From NCBI RefSeq assembly GCF_004362215.1, contig NZ_SNWR01000001.1, forward strand, positions 4,694,001-4,758,000: a stretch of 64,000 nucleotides of DNA, read 5' to 3'. The DNA is from Paractinoplanes brasiliensis. Lineage in GTDB: Bacteria > Actinomycetota > Actinomycetes > Mycobacteriales > Micromonosporaceae. The notes below the pieces were generated by a model, which was not told the origin of the DNA, searched no databases, and was given only the letters and a program-made list of their open reading frames with translations. Of this stretch, positions 17,479 to 26,985 are shown piece by piece. Within the stretch, counting starts at the first letter, position 1, and the number at the start of each line of letters is the position of its first letter. A program made the translations under genes and the position numbers.

Positions 17479-19326
17479 TTACTCCGGAACCTTGCGGTAC
17501 GCGCCGTCGCTCGCGCTGGTGGCCATGGACGCGTAAGCGCGCAGGGCCGCCGACACCGGACGCTGCCGATCGGCCGGGGTGTACGGCTTGGGGCGGCGTT
17601 CCTGGGCGTGGCGGCGCTGGGCCAGGGTTTCGTCGTCGACGTGCAGGGTGATGCCGCGGCCGGGGATGTCGATGCTGATCTCGTCGCCGGTTTCGACCAG
17701 GGCGATCAGGCCGCCAGCGGCCGCCTCGGGGGAGACGTGGCCGATGGAGAGGCCGCTCGTGCCGCCGGAGAAGCGGCCGTCGGTGATCAGCGCGCACGCC
17801 TTGCCGAGGCCGCGGCCCTTGAGGAACGACGTGGGGTAGAGCATCTCCTGCATGCCGGGGCCGCCGCGAGGGCCCTCGTAGCGGATGATCACCACGTCGC
17901 CCTCGACGACCTGCTTGCCGAGGATGCCCTCGACGGCGGCGTCCTGCGACTCGAAGACGCGGGCGGGGCCGGTGAACTTCCACAGGGTCTCGTCGACGCC
18001 GGCCGTCTTGACCACGCAGCCGTCGGGGGCGAGGTTGCCGAAGAGGATGGCCAGGCCGCCGTCGGCCGTGTAGGCGTGGTCGATCGAGCGGATGCAGCCG
18101 TTCTCGGCGTCGGTGTCGAGCGTGGCCCAGCGGTTGGCGGTGCTGAACGGCTGGGTCGTGCGCACGCCGCCCGGCGCCGCGTGGAACAGCTCCAGCGCCT
18201 CGGCCGAGGGTGATTCACCGCGAATGTCCCACTCGTCCAGCCAGGACGACAAATCGGGTGAATGGACCGAGCGGACGTCAGTCCGCAGCACGCCGCCGCG
18301 GTTGAGCTCGCCGAGCAGGGCGGGGATGCCACCGGCCCGGTGCACGTCCTCCATGTGGTATTTCGGGCTGTTCGGCGCGACCTTGGACAGGCACGGCACG
18401 CGGCGCGAGATCGCGTCGATGTCGCCCACCGAGAAGTCGATCTCGGCCTCGCGCGCGGCGGCCAGCAGGTGCAGCACCGTATTGGTCGAGCCGCCCATCG
18501 CCACGTCGAGGGCGACCGCGTTCTCGAAGGCCGAGCGGTTGGCGATGTTGCGCGGCAGCACCGACTCGTCGTTCTGCTCGTAGTACTGCTTGGCGATCTC
18601 GACGATCAGCGAGCCGGCCTTGGAGAAAAGCGCCTTGCGGGAGGCGTGCGTGGCCAGCGTCGAGCCGTTGCCCGGCAGCGACAGGCCGATCGCCTCGGTG
18701 AGGCAGTTCATCGAGTTGGCGGTGAACATGCCGGAGCAGGAGCCGCAGGTCGGGCAGGCCGAGCGCTCGATGGTGTCGAGCTGGGCATCGGTCACGTTCT
18801 CGTTGGCGCTGGCGCTCATCGCGTCGACCAGGTCGAGCTTCTCGTGCACGACGCCCTCGATCGCGACCGTCTTGCCGGCCTCCATCGGGCCGCCCGAGAC
18901 GAAAACCGTCGGGATGTTGAGCCGCAGCGCGGCGATCAGCATGCCGGGGGTGATCTTGTCGCAGTTCGAGATGCAGACCAGGGCGTCGGCGCAGTGCGCG
19001 TTCACCATGTACTCGACCGCGTCGGCGATCAGCTCGCGGCTGGGCAGCGAGTAGAGCATGCCGCCGTGGCCCATCGCGATGCCGTCGTCGACGGCGATCG
19101 TGTTGAACTCGCGGCCGACCCCGCCGGCCTCGGCGATCGATTCCGCGACGAGGCCGCCGAGGTCCTTGAGGTGCACGTGACCCGGTACGAACTGGGTGTA
19201 GCTGTTGGCGATCGCCACGATGGGCTTGCCGAAGTCGTCGTCGGTCATCCCGGTGGCGCGCCACAGGGCACGCGCGCCGGCCATGGTCCGACCGTGGGTC
19301 GAGGTCCGGGAACGCAGGTCAGGCAT
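17479..19326 (-). CDS. ilvD: Dihydroxy-acid dehydratase
   Basis: A 615-residue IlvD, the usual length. It dehydrates 2,3-dihydroxy-isovalerate and 2,3-dihydroxy-3-methylvalerate, the third common step of valine and isoleucine synthesis. The Fe-S cluster cysteines lie in CPTCGSCSGMFTANSMNCL and in ISNCDKITPGM; GRFSGGTSGLSIGHVSPEA near the end is also diagnostic. I chose ATG 19326 (MPDLRSRTSTHGR, the conserved N-terminus) behind GAGGGG over longer in-frame starts. It is divergent from the second GGDEF-EAL gene. No leader-peptide attenuator is visible upstream of it. Confidence 0.97.
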   Translation of the reverse strand: MPDLRSRTSTHGRTMAGARALWRATGMTDDDFGKPIVAIANSYTQFVPGHVHLKDLGGLVAESIAEAGGVGREFNTIAVDDGIAMGHGGMLYSLPSRELIADAVEYMVNAHCADALVCISNCDKITPGMLIAALRLNIPTVFVSGGPMEAGKTVAIEGVVHEKLDLVDAMSASANENVTDAQLDTIERSACPTCGSCSGMFTANSMNCLTEAIGLSLPGNGSTLATHASRKALFSKAGSLIVEIAKQYYEQNDESVLPRNIANRSAFENAVALDVAMGGSTNTVLHLLAAAREAEIDFSVGDIDAISRRVPCLSKVAPNSPKYHMEDVHRAGGIPALLGELNRGGVLRTDVRSVHSPDLSSWLDEWDIRGESPSAEALELFHAAPGGVRTTQPFSTANRWATLDTDAENGCIRSIDHAYTADGGLAILFGNLAPDGCVVKTAGVDETLWKFTGPARVFESQDAAVEGILGKQVVEGDVVIIRYEGPRGGPGMQEMLYPTSFLKGRGLGKACALITDGRFSGGTSGLSIGHVSPEAAAGGLIALVETGDEISIDIPGRGITLHVDDETLAQRRHAQERRPKPYTPADRQRPVSAALRAYASMATSASDGAYRKVPE

Positions 19327-19427
19327 CCCCTCAGTCTGCCACTGCGAACGGTAAGGACCGCCATTTCCGTCCACTGGACGGGATGCCGGGTCTACCCACA
19401 CGGGTAAAGATCCGGCAGAGTGTTCGC

Positions 19428-21761
19428 GTGCAGTCACCGTCCGGCGTGGAGCTGGCCGGGCTGGCGGGCCTGCTGCTCGCCGTCCCGGCCGTTGCCCTGC
19501 TGGGCGATTCCGGCCGCAAGCACACCGGTCAGGCGCGCCGGGCCCATCTGATCCTGGCCGCCGGCGGCGCCGTGGCGACGGGCGCCGCGCTGGCCGGCGT
19601 CATCACTGTGCTCCTCACCACGGCCCAGCCGCCTCGCATGGCCTTGGGCTCGGCGGTCGCCGTCGGCACCGCCCTGGGTGTGCTCACCCTGCTGGTCGGG
19701 GCGGCGCTGATGCCCGGCGCGGCCGAGAACGCGGCGGCGGCCCTGCGGCACTTCCTCGACGGTTTGGTGATCGCGGCCGCGCTCTGGTTCGTGGGCTGGG
19801 TGCTGCTCTCCGAGCCGACCCGGATCCTGGGCGACGCCACGCCGTTGGCCTGCCCCTCGGCGCTGATCCCGGCCGGGCTCACGGTCGTCTCGCTAGGGCT
19901 CACGATCGTGCTGGCGCTGCATGCCCATCGCCCGCGTCTGACCTCCGTACGGGTGGCCGGCGGCGTGACCCTCGTCGCGCTGGCCTCGGTCGCGATCGCC
20001 ACCGGCATCTGCCAGGACAAGGACGGCCTGGTGCTGACCGGGGCGCTGATGCTGCCGGCGGGTCTGTTCGTGATCGCTCGCGCGGTCAAGGTGGCCGACC
20101 GCCCGGTCGAGGTGGTCGGCGACGTCGTCGAGCGCAACACGGCGTACGCGATCGTCCCGATGGTCGCCATGGTGTCCGCCTTGGGCTATCACCTCGCCCG
20201 TGGCGGTTCCTTCGACCTGTACGGGTTCCTGGGCGCGAGCGTCGAGGGCTTCGCGCTGGTCGGCCGGCAGTATCTCGCGCTGCGCGACGTGCGGCGCTAC
20301 ACGGTCGAGCTGCGCGAGCGCGAGGCCCACTTCCGCGAGCTGGCCCACACCGACCCGCTCACCGGCCTGGCCAACCGCCGCGGCCTGCAGCGGGCCCTGC
20401 GCGAAGCCGGCGAGTCGCGGGTGCTGGTCGGGATCGACCTCGACGGCTTCAAGACGGTCAACGACATGCGCGGACACGACGTCGGCGACGCGGTGCTGAC
20501 CGAGGTCGGCGAGCGGGTCCGGCGCAACCTGCTGGACGGTGACGTGGCGGCCCGGCTCGGGGGCGACGAGTTCGCGGTGCTCATGCGGGGCAACGCCGAG
20601 GAGGCGATGCTCACCGCGCATCGGCTGCTGGCGGTGCTGGGGGAGCCGTACGAGGTGGACGGCCTGGCGGTCTTCCTCTCGGCCAGCATCGGGGTGGCCG
20701 ATTCGACCACGCTCAGCCCGGCGGACACCGGCGAGCTGATCCGCGACGCCGACCTTGCGCTGCGCTACGCCAAGCAGCGCGGCAAGAACCGGGTCGAGCG
20801 CTACCAGGCCCGGTACGACGAGCTGCTGCGCCGCCGCGGCACGTTGGAGAACGAGCTGCGCCACGCTATCGACCGCGACCAGTTGCGTCTGGTGTTCCAG
20901 CCGGTGGTGGCGCTGCCCTCGATGCGGCCGGTGGGCGCCGAGGCCCTGCTGCGCTGGCGCCACCCGACTCTCGGCGCCGTACGCCCCGATGAGTTCATCC
21001 CGGTCGCCGAGGAATCGGGGCTGATCAACCGGATCGGCGCCTGGGTGCTGGAACAGGCCTGCATCCAGCTCGCCGACTGGCTGACGCGCGGCCACGACGT
21101 GTGGGTGTCGGTCAACCTGTCGCCCAAGGAGCTGCACTCCACCGATTACGCGGGTCAGGTGGCCGAGGTGCTGGAGCTGCACGGGGTCCCGCCGCAGCGG
21201 CTGGTGCTGGAGGTGACCGAGCACGCCGTCGCCACCGACATGGAGGAGCTGATCAGCCGCCTGGCCGAGCTGCGGGCCACCGGCGTACGGATCGCGCTCG
21301 ACGACTTCGGCGCCGGGTACTCGTCGCTGGGGCAGTTGCGCACGCTGCCGGTCGACATCCTCAAGATCGACCATGCTCTGGTGGCCGAGCCGGAGTCCCG
21401 TACGGGCATGGCCGCGCCGCTGGTCGACGTGGTGGTGCGGATGGGGCACCGGCTGGGACTGGAGGTGCTGGCTGAGGGCATCGGCACCCCGGCGCAGCGG
21501 GCCGTGGTCGAGGAGGCGGGTTGCCGGCTGGGGCAGGGCTCGCTGTTCGGCTGGGGTGTGCCCGCCGAGCACCTGGAGGCCCAGTTGCAGACGCTGCGGC
21601 AGGGCGGGAGCAACCGCCCGGTGCCCGCGCCCCGCTCGGCGCCGCCGGCCGACGCCGCCCCGCGCAGTCAGGTCGTCATGCTCGGTCCCGGAATGCGGCA
21701 GCTCAGGGCGCTGCTGCCGAGCGATCCGGGGTTCGGCGCCCAGGAGGGTGAGACAGAGTGA
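19428..21761 (+). CDS. Membrane GGDEF-EAL c-di-GMP protein
   Basis: About 777 residues: eight or nine transmembrane segments (about 5-275), then GGDEF and EAL domains; there is no PAS domain. The GGDEF block is canonical (IDLDGFKTVND; GGDEF at 378-382) but lacks an RxxD I-site (LDGD at that place). EAL looks catalytically competent: EAL at 505-507, SVNLSP, EVTE, DDFGAGY, LKID and AEGIGT. It could both make and break c-di-GMP. Start GTG 19428 is preferred; an upstream ATG at 19383 is in frame but lies close to the divergent ilvD promoter. It resembles the 6038-8665 protein in its membrane region and probably is a paralogue. Confidence 0.9.
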   Translation: MQSPSGVELAGLAGLLLAVPAVALLGDSGRKHTGQARRAHLILAAGGAVATGAALAGVITVLLTTAQPPRMALGSAVAVGTALGVLTLLVGAALMPGAAENAAAALRHFLDGLVIAAALWFVGWVLLSEPTRILGDATPLACPSALIPAGLTVVSLGLTIVLALHAHRPRLTSVRVAGGVTLVALASVAIATGICQDKDGLVLTGALMLPAGLFVIARAVKVADRPVEVVGDVVERNTAYAIVPMVAMVSALGYHLARGGSFDLYGFLGASVEGFALVGRQYLALRDVRRYTVELREREAHFRELAHTDPLTGLANRRGLQRALREAGESRVLVGIDLDGFKTVNDMRGHDVGDAVLTEVGERVRRNLLDGDVAARLGGDEFAVLMRGNAEEAMLTAHRLLAVLGEPYEVDGLAVFLSASIGVADSTTLSPADTGELIRDADLALRYAKQRGKNRVERYQARYDELLRRRGTLENELRHAIDRDQLRLVFQPVVALPSMRPVGAEALLRWRHPTLGAVRPDEFIPVAEESGLINRIGAWVLEQACIQLADWLTRGHDVWVSVNLSPKELHSTDYAGQVAEVLELHGVPPQRLVLEVTEHAVATDMEELISRLAELRATGVRIALDDFGAGYSSLGQLRTLPVDILKIDHALVAEPESRTGMAAPLVDVVVRMGHRLGLEVLAEGIGTPAQRAVVEEAGCRLGQGSLFGWGVPAEHLEAQLQTLRQGGSNRPVPAPRSAPPADAAPRSQVVMLGPGMRQLRALLPSDPGFGAQEGETE

Positions 21762-21778
21762 TCAAAATGTGGGATCAG

Positions 21779-21807
21779 TTGACTCACCGCTTGAGATGGG
21801 GCAAGGT
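21779..21807 (+). promoter_or_regulatory. Putative ilvB promoter
   Basis: TTGACT (21779-21784) and CAAGGT (21802-21807) are separated by 17 bp, a fair match to the housekeeping-sigma consensus. Transcription would begin near 21814, right at the ATG of the leader peptide (21815), so the leader mRNA would be leaderless. Confidence 0.5.
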
Positions 21808-21814
21808 TGACAGC

Positions 21815-21844
21815 ATGTGCTTCGCGTCCCGAGTACTTATGTGA
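21815..21844 (+). CDS. ilvB leader peptide MCFASRVLM
   Basis: A nine-codon ORF with adjacent Val and Leu codons (GTA CTT) just before its last codon, followed by UGA at 21842-21844. It precedes two stem-loops and ilvB. Ribosome stalling at the Val-Leu pair when charged tRNAs are scarce would alter folding of the RNA beyond. Leader-peptide attenuation of ilvB is established for other actinobacteria; the peptide here is inferred from position, codon content and structure. Confidence 0.75.
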   Translation: MCFASRVLM

Positions 21845-21914
21845 GCGCACTCCCGCCTGATCCTCAGGTCCGAGTGCGCTAGGTCCCGTGCTTCTCGCAC
21901 GAGGGCCTTTTTTG
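21844..21914 (+). promoter_or_regulatory. ilvBNC transcription attenuator (two hairpins, intrinsic terminator)
   Basis: The first hairpin pairs AGCGCACTC (21844-21852) with GAGTGCGCT (21872-21880), with an inner CCTGA/TCAGG stem. The second pairs GGTCCCGTGC with GCACGAGGGCC across a short loop (about 21882-21906) and runs into TTTTTT, a standard intrinsic terminator. The leader stop codon touches the first arm, so a ribosome that finishes the leader would cover it. The exact antiterminator pairing is not resolved by eye. Confidence 0.8.
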
Positions 21915-21959
21915 TTGCTCAAGTAACGGAACGCCCAACCCGTAAAGGTATGAAGTGCC

Positions 21960-23789
21960 ATGACGAGACCCACTCCCGAGACCCTCGCCCACCGCGCCAA
22001 CCCGGCCACTGTCGCGGCGGCCGCCACCTCGGCCCCGGCCGTAGCCACTCCGGTTTCCACCTCGGGCGCAGGGTCGCTCGTGCGGTCGCTCGAGGCGCTC
22101 GGCGTCGAGGTCGCGTTCGGCATCCCGGGCGGCGCGATCCTCCCCGCGTACGACCCGCTCTACGACTCCAAGGTCCGGCACATCCTGGTGCGCCACGAGC
22201 AGGGCGCGGGTCACGCCGCGACCGGTTACGCGCAGGCCACCGGCAAGGTCGGCGTCTGCATCGCCACCAGCGGGCCGGGCGCGACGAACCTGGTCACCCC
22301 GATCGCCGACGCGTACATGGACTCGGTGCCGATCGTGGCGATCACCGGCCAGGTGGCCCGGCCGTCGATCGGCACGGACGCCTTCCAGGAGGCCGACATC
22401 CAGGGCATCACGCTGCCCATCACCAAGCACAACTTCCTGGTGCAGACGCCCGAGGAGCTGCCGCGGATCCTGGCCGAGGCGTTCCACCTGGCCGTCAGCG
22501 GCCGCCCCGGGCCGGTGCTGGTCGACATCCCCAAGGACGTGCTGCAGGCGCAGACCACGTTCAGCTGGCCGCCGACGCTCGACCTGCCCGGCTACCGCCC
22601 GACCCTGCACCCGCACGGCAAGCAGATCCGCGAGGCGGCCCGCCTGATCGCCGCGGCCAAGCGCCCGGTGCTCTACGTGGGCGGCGGAGTGCTCAAGGCC
22701 GGCGCCACCGACGGGCTGAAGAAGCTGGCCGAGCTCACCGGCATCCCGGTGATCACCACGCTGATGGCGCTGGGCGCGTTCCCCGACTCGCACCCGCAGC
22801 ACCTGGGCATGCCCGGCATGCACGGCACGGTGCCGGCGGTCTACGCGCTGCAGAAGGCCGACCTGCTGATCACGCTGGGCGCGCGCTTCGACGACCGGGT
22901 GACCGGCAAGCTCGACTCGTTCGCGCCGGACGCCAAGGTCGTTCACGCGGACATCGACCCGGCCGAGATCGGCAAGAACCGGCACGCCGACGTCCCGATC
23001 GTCGGCGACGCCCGGCACGTGATCGACGAGCTGATCGCCGCGGTGTCGGCCACGGCCGAGGGCCCCGGGCAGTACGAGCCGTGGTGGGCCACGCTGAACG
23101 AGTTGCGCCAGCGCTACCCGCTGGGCTACGAGGAGCCGACCGACGGCTCGCTCGCCCCGCAGTACGTGATCGAGCGGATCGGTGAGCTGGTCGGCCCCGA
23201 TGCGATCTACGTGGCCGGTGTGGGCCAGCACCAGATGTGGGCCTCGCAGTTCATCAAGTACGAGAAGCCGGGCACGTGGCTGAACTCGGGCGGCGCCGGA
23301 ACCATGGGGTACGCCGTCCCCGCCGCGATGGGCGCCAAGGTCGGACAGCCGGACACCCCGGTCTGGGCGATCGACGGCGACGGCTGCTTCCAGATGACCA
23401 ACCAGGAGCTGGCCACCTGCGCGCTGGAGGGCATCCCGGTCAAGATCGCCGTCATCAACAACGGCAACCTCGGCATGGTCCGGCAGTGGCAGACCCTGTT
23501 CTACGACGGCCGGTACTCCAACACCGAGCTGGGCACCCACAAGCACCGCATCCCCGATTTCGTGAAGCTGGCCGAGGCGCTGGGCTGCATCGGGCTGCGC
23601 TGCGAGTCCAAGGACGACGTCGACAAGGTCATCCAGCAGGCCATGGAGATCAACGACGCCCCCGTGGTCATCGACTTCACGGTCGGCAAGGACGCGATGG
23701 TGTGGCCCATGGTCGCGGCCGGCACCAGCAACGACGAGATCATGTTCGCCCGGGACGTGCGCCCGAACTTCGAAGAGGACGACCTTTAG
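21960..23789 (+). CDS. ilvB: Acetolactate synthase large subunit
   Basis: A 609-residue ThDP enzyme that condenses two pyruvates to acetolactate (valine, leucine) or pyruvate with 2-ketobutyrate to acetohydroxybutyrate (isoleucine). The catalytic Glu is in RHEQGAGH (E80); the ThDP-Mg motif is IDGDGCFQMTNQELAT (near 470) ending with NNG. The N-terminal 35 residues are a low-complexity Ala/Thr/Pro extension common in actinobacteria. Start ATG 21960 follows AAAGG. It is the first gene of ilvB-ilvN-ilvC and is controlled by the upstream attenuator. Confidence 0.97.
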   Translation: MTRPTPETLAHRANPATVAAAATSAPAVATPVSTSGAGSLVRSLEALGVEVAFGIPGGAILPAYDPLYDSKVRHILVRHEQGAGHAATGYAQATGKVGVCIATSGPGATNLVTPIADAYMDSVPIVAITGQVARPSIGTDAFQEADIQGITLPITKHNFLVQTPEELPRILAEAFHLAVSGRPGPVLVDIPKDVLQAQTTFSWPPTLDLPGYRPTLHPHGKQIREAARLIAAAKRPVLYVGGGVLKAGATDGLKKLAELTGIPVITTLMALGAFPDSHPQHLGMPGMHGTVPAVYALQKADLLITLGARFDDRVTGKLDSFAPDAKVVHADIDPAEIGKNRHADVPIVGDARHVIDELIAAVSATAEGPGQYEPWWATLNELRQRYPLGYEEPTDGSLAPQYVIERIGELVGPDAIYVAGVGQHQMWASQFIKYEKPGTWLNSGGAGTMGYAVPAAMGAKVGQPDTPVWAIDGDGCFQMTNQELATCALEGIPVKIAVINNGNLGMVRQWQTLFYDGRYSNTELGTHKHRIPDFVKLAEALGCIGLRCESKDDVDKVIQQAMEINDAPVVIDFTVGKDAMVWPMVAAGTSNDEIMFARDVRPNFEEDDL

Positions 23790-23791
23790 TC

Positions 23792-23884
23792 ATGACCGCC
23801 TGCACCGAGCGGCAGCTAGCCGCAGCTGACGACGGCCTCGCACGCGAGGGCCAGAAGGGCATGACCATGGAGGCTCAGTCATGA
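23792..23884 (+). CDS. Possible 30-residue ORF between ilvB and ilvN
   Basis: A small ORF starts three bases after the ilvB stop and ends in a TGA that overlaps the ilvN ATG, so ribosomes could pass from ilvB through it to ilvN. The peptide (charged, with no branched-chain codon cluster) resembles nothing I know. GGAGG near 23871 lies inside it and would serve ilvN directly. It may be only a spacer. Confidence 0.25.
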   Translation: MTACTERQLAAADDGLAREGQKGMTMEAQS

Positions 23885-24396
23885 ACAAGCACACCTTGTC
23901 CGTGCTGGTCGAGAACAAGCCCAGCGTGCTCGCGCGGGTGAGCGGGCTGTTCTCCCGGCGCGGCTTCAACATCGACTCCCTGGCGGTCGGCGAGACGGAG
24001 AACCCGGACGTCAGCCGCATCACGATCGTGGTCAACGCCGACTCCTCACCCCTGGAGCAGGTGACCAAGCAGCTCAACAAGCTGGTGAACGTCCTGAAGA
24101 TCGTCGAGCTGGACCCGCAGCAGTCGGTTCAGCGCGAGCTCCTGCTGGTCAAGGTGCGCGCCGATCGTGCGCAGCGCGGCCAGGTGCTCGAGACGGTCGA
24201 GCTGTTCCGGGCGAGGGTGATCGACGTCGCACCGGACACCCTCACGATCGAGGCCACGGGTAACCCCGACAAGCTGGACGCGTTGCTGCGCGACCTCGAG
24301 CCGTACGGCATCAAAGAGATGGTCCAGTCGGGCCTCGTGGCCATCGGCCGCGGTTCCCGCTCGATCACCACCGGCCCGGCGCTCCGCGCCGCCTGA
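23881..24396 (+). CDS. ilvN: Acetolactate synthase small (regulatory) subunit
   Basis: A 171-residue regulatory subunit with the N-terminal ACT domain (LSVLVENKPSVLARVSGLFSRRGFNI, residues 4-29, the valine-binding region) and a C-terminal ACT-like half (RELLLVKVRADRAQRGQVLE). It activates IlvB and confers feedback inhibition by valine. Start ATG 23881 has GGAGG about eight bases upstream. It lies between ilvB and ilvC in the conserved order. Confidence 0.97.
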   Translation: MNKHTLSVLVENKPSVLARVSGLFSRRGFNIDSLAVGETENPDVSRITIVVNADSSPLEQVTKQLNKLVNVLKIVELDPQQSVQRELLLVKVRADRAQRGQVLETVELFRARVIDVAPDTLTIEATGNPDKLDALLRDLEPYGIKEMVQSGLVAIGRGSRSITTGPALRAA

Positions 24397-24465
24397 AACA
24401 AAGACTCAAGGCCGTCCACAGCCCCACCGCCGCCCTACCTGACCAGAGACTCAAAAGGATTCAAA

Positions 24466-25479
<1,014 letters not shown>

Positions 25480-25491
25480 CAATTCTCGTCG

Positions 25492-25524
25492 AAGGCCCGG
25501 TTTCCGTACGGGAAACCGGGCCTT
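25492..25524 (+). terminator. Terminator of the ilvBNC operon
   Basis: A 14-bp perfect stem, AAGGCCCGGTTTCC with GGAAACCGGGCCTT, around a five-base GTACG loop, 12 bp after the ilvC stop. It has no long U-tract, as is common in GC-rich actinomycetes, and its symmetry means it could work in both directions. Confidence 0.85.
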
Positions 25525-25647
25525 CCGCGTGACCGTGCGATTACTTGAAACGCGCGCGTTACCTCCCATTTACTCGACGCCCGTCCGAAACGGAATTGTG
25601 TGCTGTTCGGACCTTTGAGAGTGGCGTGCGGCGGGTATCTTCGCGAG

Positions 25648-26889
25648 ATGCGACTGGCTGATTCTTTTCGGAGTGAGCGCTTCGGCGCGGTCCGGATTCA
25701 CGAGCTGCAGCGGGTGATCGAGCTGGACTCGGGCACCTCGGCCGGAGCCGGCAGCCAGGTTGTGCCGGCCGAGGCGTTACGCGCGGTGGAATCGCAAATG
25801 GTCATTGTCGTTCCGTGCATGAATGAGACGCGGACAGTCATCGAGGGTGTGCTCTCCGGCATTCCCCACGACTGCCTCATTGTTCTGGTGTCGAACAGCG
25901 ACCGCGGCCCGGTCGATCGATATGAGATCGAGGCGCAGACCGTCGAGCAGTTCTGCCGGCTGGCCGGCCGCTCGGCGATCACCGTGCATCAGAAGGATCC
26001 AGGCGTGGCCGCCGCGATCAAGGCGGCCGGCATGCCCGAGCTGATCGACGAGGACGGGCTGGTCCGCAACGGCAAGGGTGAGGCGATGCTGCTCGGCATG
26101 GCGCTCGCGGCGATGACCGGCCGTCGCTACATCGGGTACGTGGACGCCGACAACTACGTGCCGGGCTCGGTCCACGAGTACTGCAAGGTCTACGCGGCCG
26201 GGCTGCACCTGGCCGGCTCGCCGTACTCGATGGTCCGGATCTCGTGGCACTCCAAGCCGAAGCTGCGCGACAACCGCCTGTTCTTCAGCCGCCGGGGCCG
26301 CAGCTCGCAGATCACCAACGAGTGGCTCAACCGGTTCCTCGCCGAGTACTCCGACTTCGGCACCGAGGTGATCGCCACCGGCAACGCCGGCGAGCACGCG
26401 ATGACCCTCGACCTGGGCCTGAAGCTGCGCCTGGCCGGCGGGTTCGCGGTCGAGCCGTACGAGTACATGGACCTGTTCGAGCAGTTCGGCGGCGTGCTCG
26501 AGAGCACCGATCCGGACGTGATGGCCAGCTCGGTCCCGGTGCTGCAGATCGAGACCCGCAACCCGCACTTCCACGACAACAAGGGCGAGGAACACGTGCA
26601 GGGCATGCGTATGCAGGCGCTCAACGTGCTCTACCACTCGCCGGTGACGCTGCCCGCGGTCCGGCAGGCCATCGTGCAGTTCATGGTCGAGCAGGGCGCG
26701 CTCGAGGTCGGTCAGGAACCGCCGCGCGAACGGGTCTACCCGCCGGTCGGCACGCTCGATCTCGACCTGCTCTACGACGCGCTGGACGCCGAGGCGCTCA
26801 GCTTCCGCCAGCCCGACGGTCTCGCCCTGGCCGGTCTCCCGGCGGCCCCGCCCATTGACCGGGACAAGATCCCGAGGCGTGTCGCCTAG
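25648..26889 (+). CDS. mpgS: Mannosyl-3-phosphoglycerate synthase
   Basis: A 413-residue GT-A glycosyltransferase of the mannosyl-3-phosphoglycerate synthase (GT55) family, which joins GDP-mannose to 3-phosphoglycerate to make the compatible-solute precursor MPG. Features: ERFGAVRIHELQRVIELDSG at the N-terminus, IVVPCMNE, GKGEAMLLGMALA, the metal-binding DAD in IGYVDADNYVPGSVHEY (166-168), and SRRGRSSQITNEWLN. Start ATG 25648 matches the family N-terminus; its ribosome-binding site is weak. A GTCCGAA/TTCGGAC inverted repeat (25583-25612) lies just upstream. No MPG phosphatase (mpgP) is in the window. The neighbour serA uses the same 3-phosphoglycerate. Confidence 0.87.
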   Translation: MRLADSFRSERFGAVRIHELQRVIELDSGTSAGAGSQVVPAEALRAVESQMVIVVPCMNETRTVIEGVLSGIPHDCLIVLVSNSDRGPVDRYEIEAQTVEQFCRLAGRSAITVHQKDPGVAAAIKAAGMPELIDEDGLVRNGKGEAMLLGMALAAMTGRRYIGYVDADNYVPGSVHEYCKVYAAGLHLAGSPYSMVRISWHSKPKLRDNRLFFSRRGRSSQITNEWLNRFLAEYSDFGTEVIATGNAGEHAMTLDLGLKLRLAGGFAVEPYEYMDLFEQFGGVLESTDPDVMASSVPVLQIETRNPHFHDNKGEEHVQGMRMQALNVLYHSPVTLPAVRQAIVQFMVEQGALEVGQEPPRERVYPPVGTLDLDLLYDALDAEALSFRQPDGLALAGLPAAPPIDRDKIPRRVA

Positions 26890-26910
26890 GTAACCAGCAC
26901 GTTACGGCAG

Positions 26911-26956
26911 TGTGACGGCCGTCACATCACTGTGGATCTCCGGGGCTGCATACGAT
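26911..26956 (+). promoter_or_regulatory. CRP/GlxR-type operator and -10 element of serA
   Basis: TGTGACGGCCGTCACA (26911-26926) is a perfect 16-bp palindrome and an exact match to TGTGA-N6-TCACA, the CRP/FNR-superfamily consensus also used by actinobacterial Crp and GlxR. TACGAT (26951-26956) fits the TANNNT -10. The implied start site near 26963 places the operator centre about 44 bp upstream, an activator-like position. Confidence 0.7.
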
Positions 26957-26985
26957 CGGGTCCCGCGATCCCCGGAGGCTGCCGC

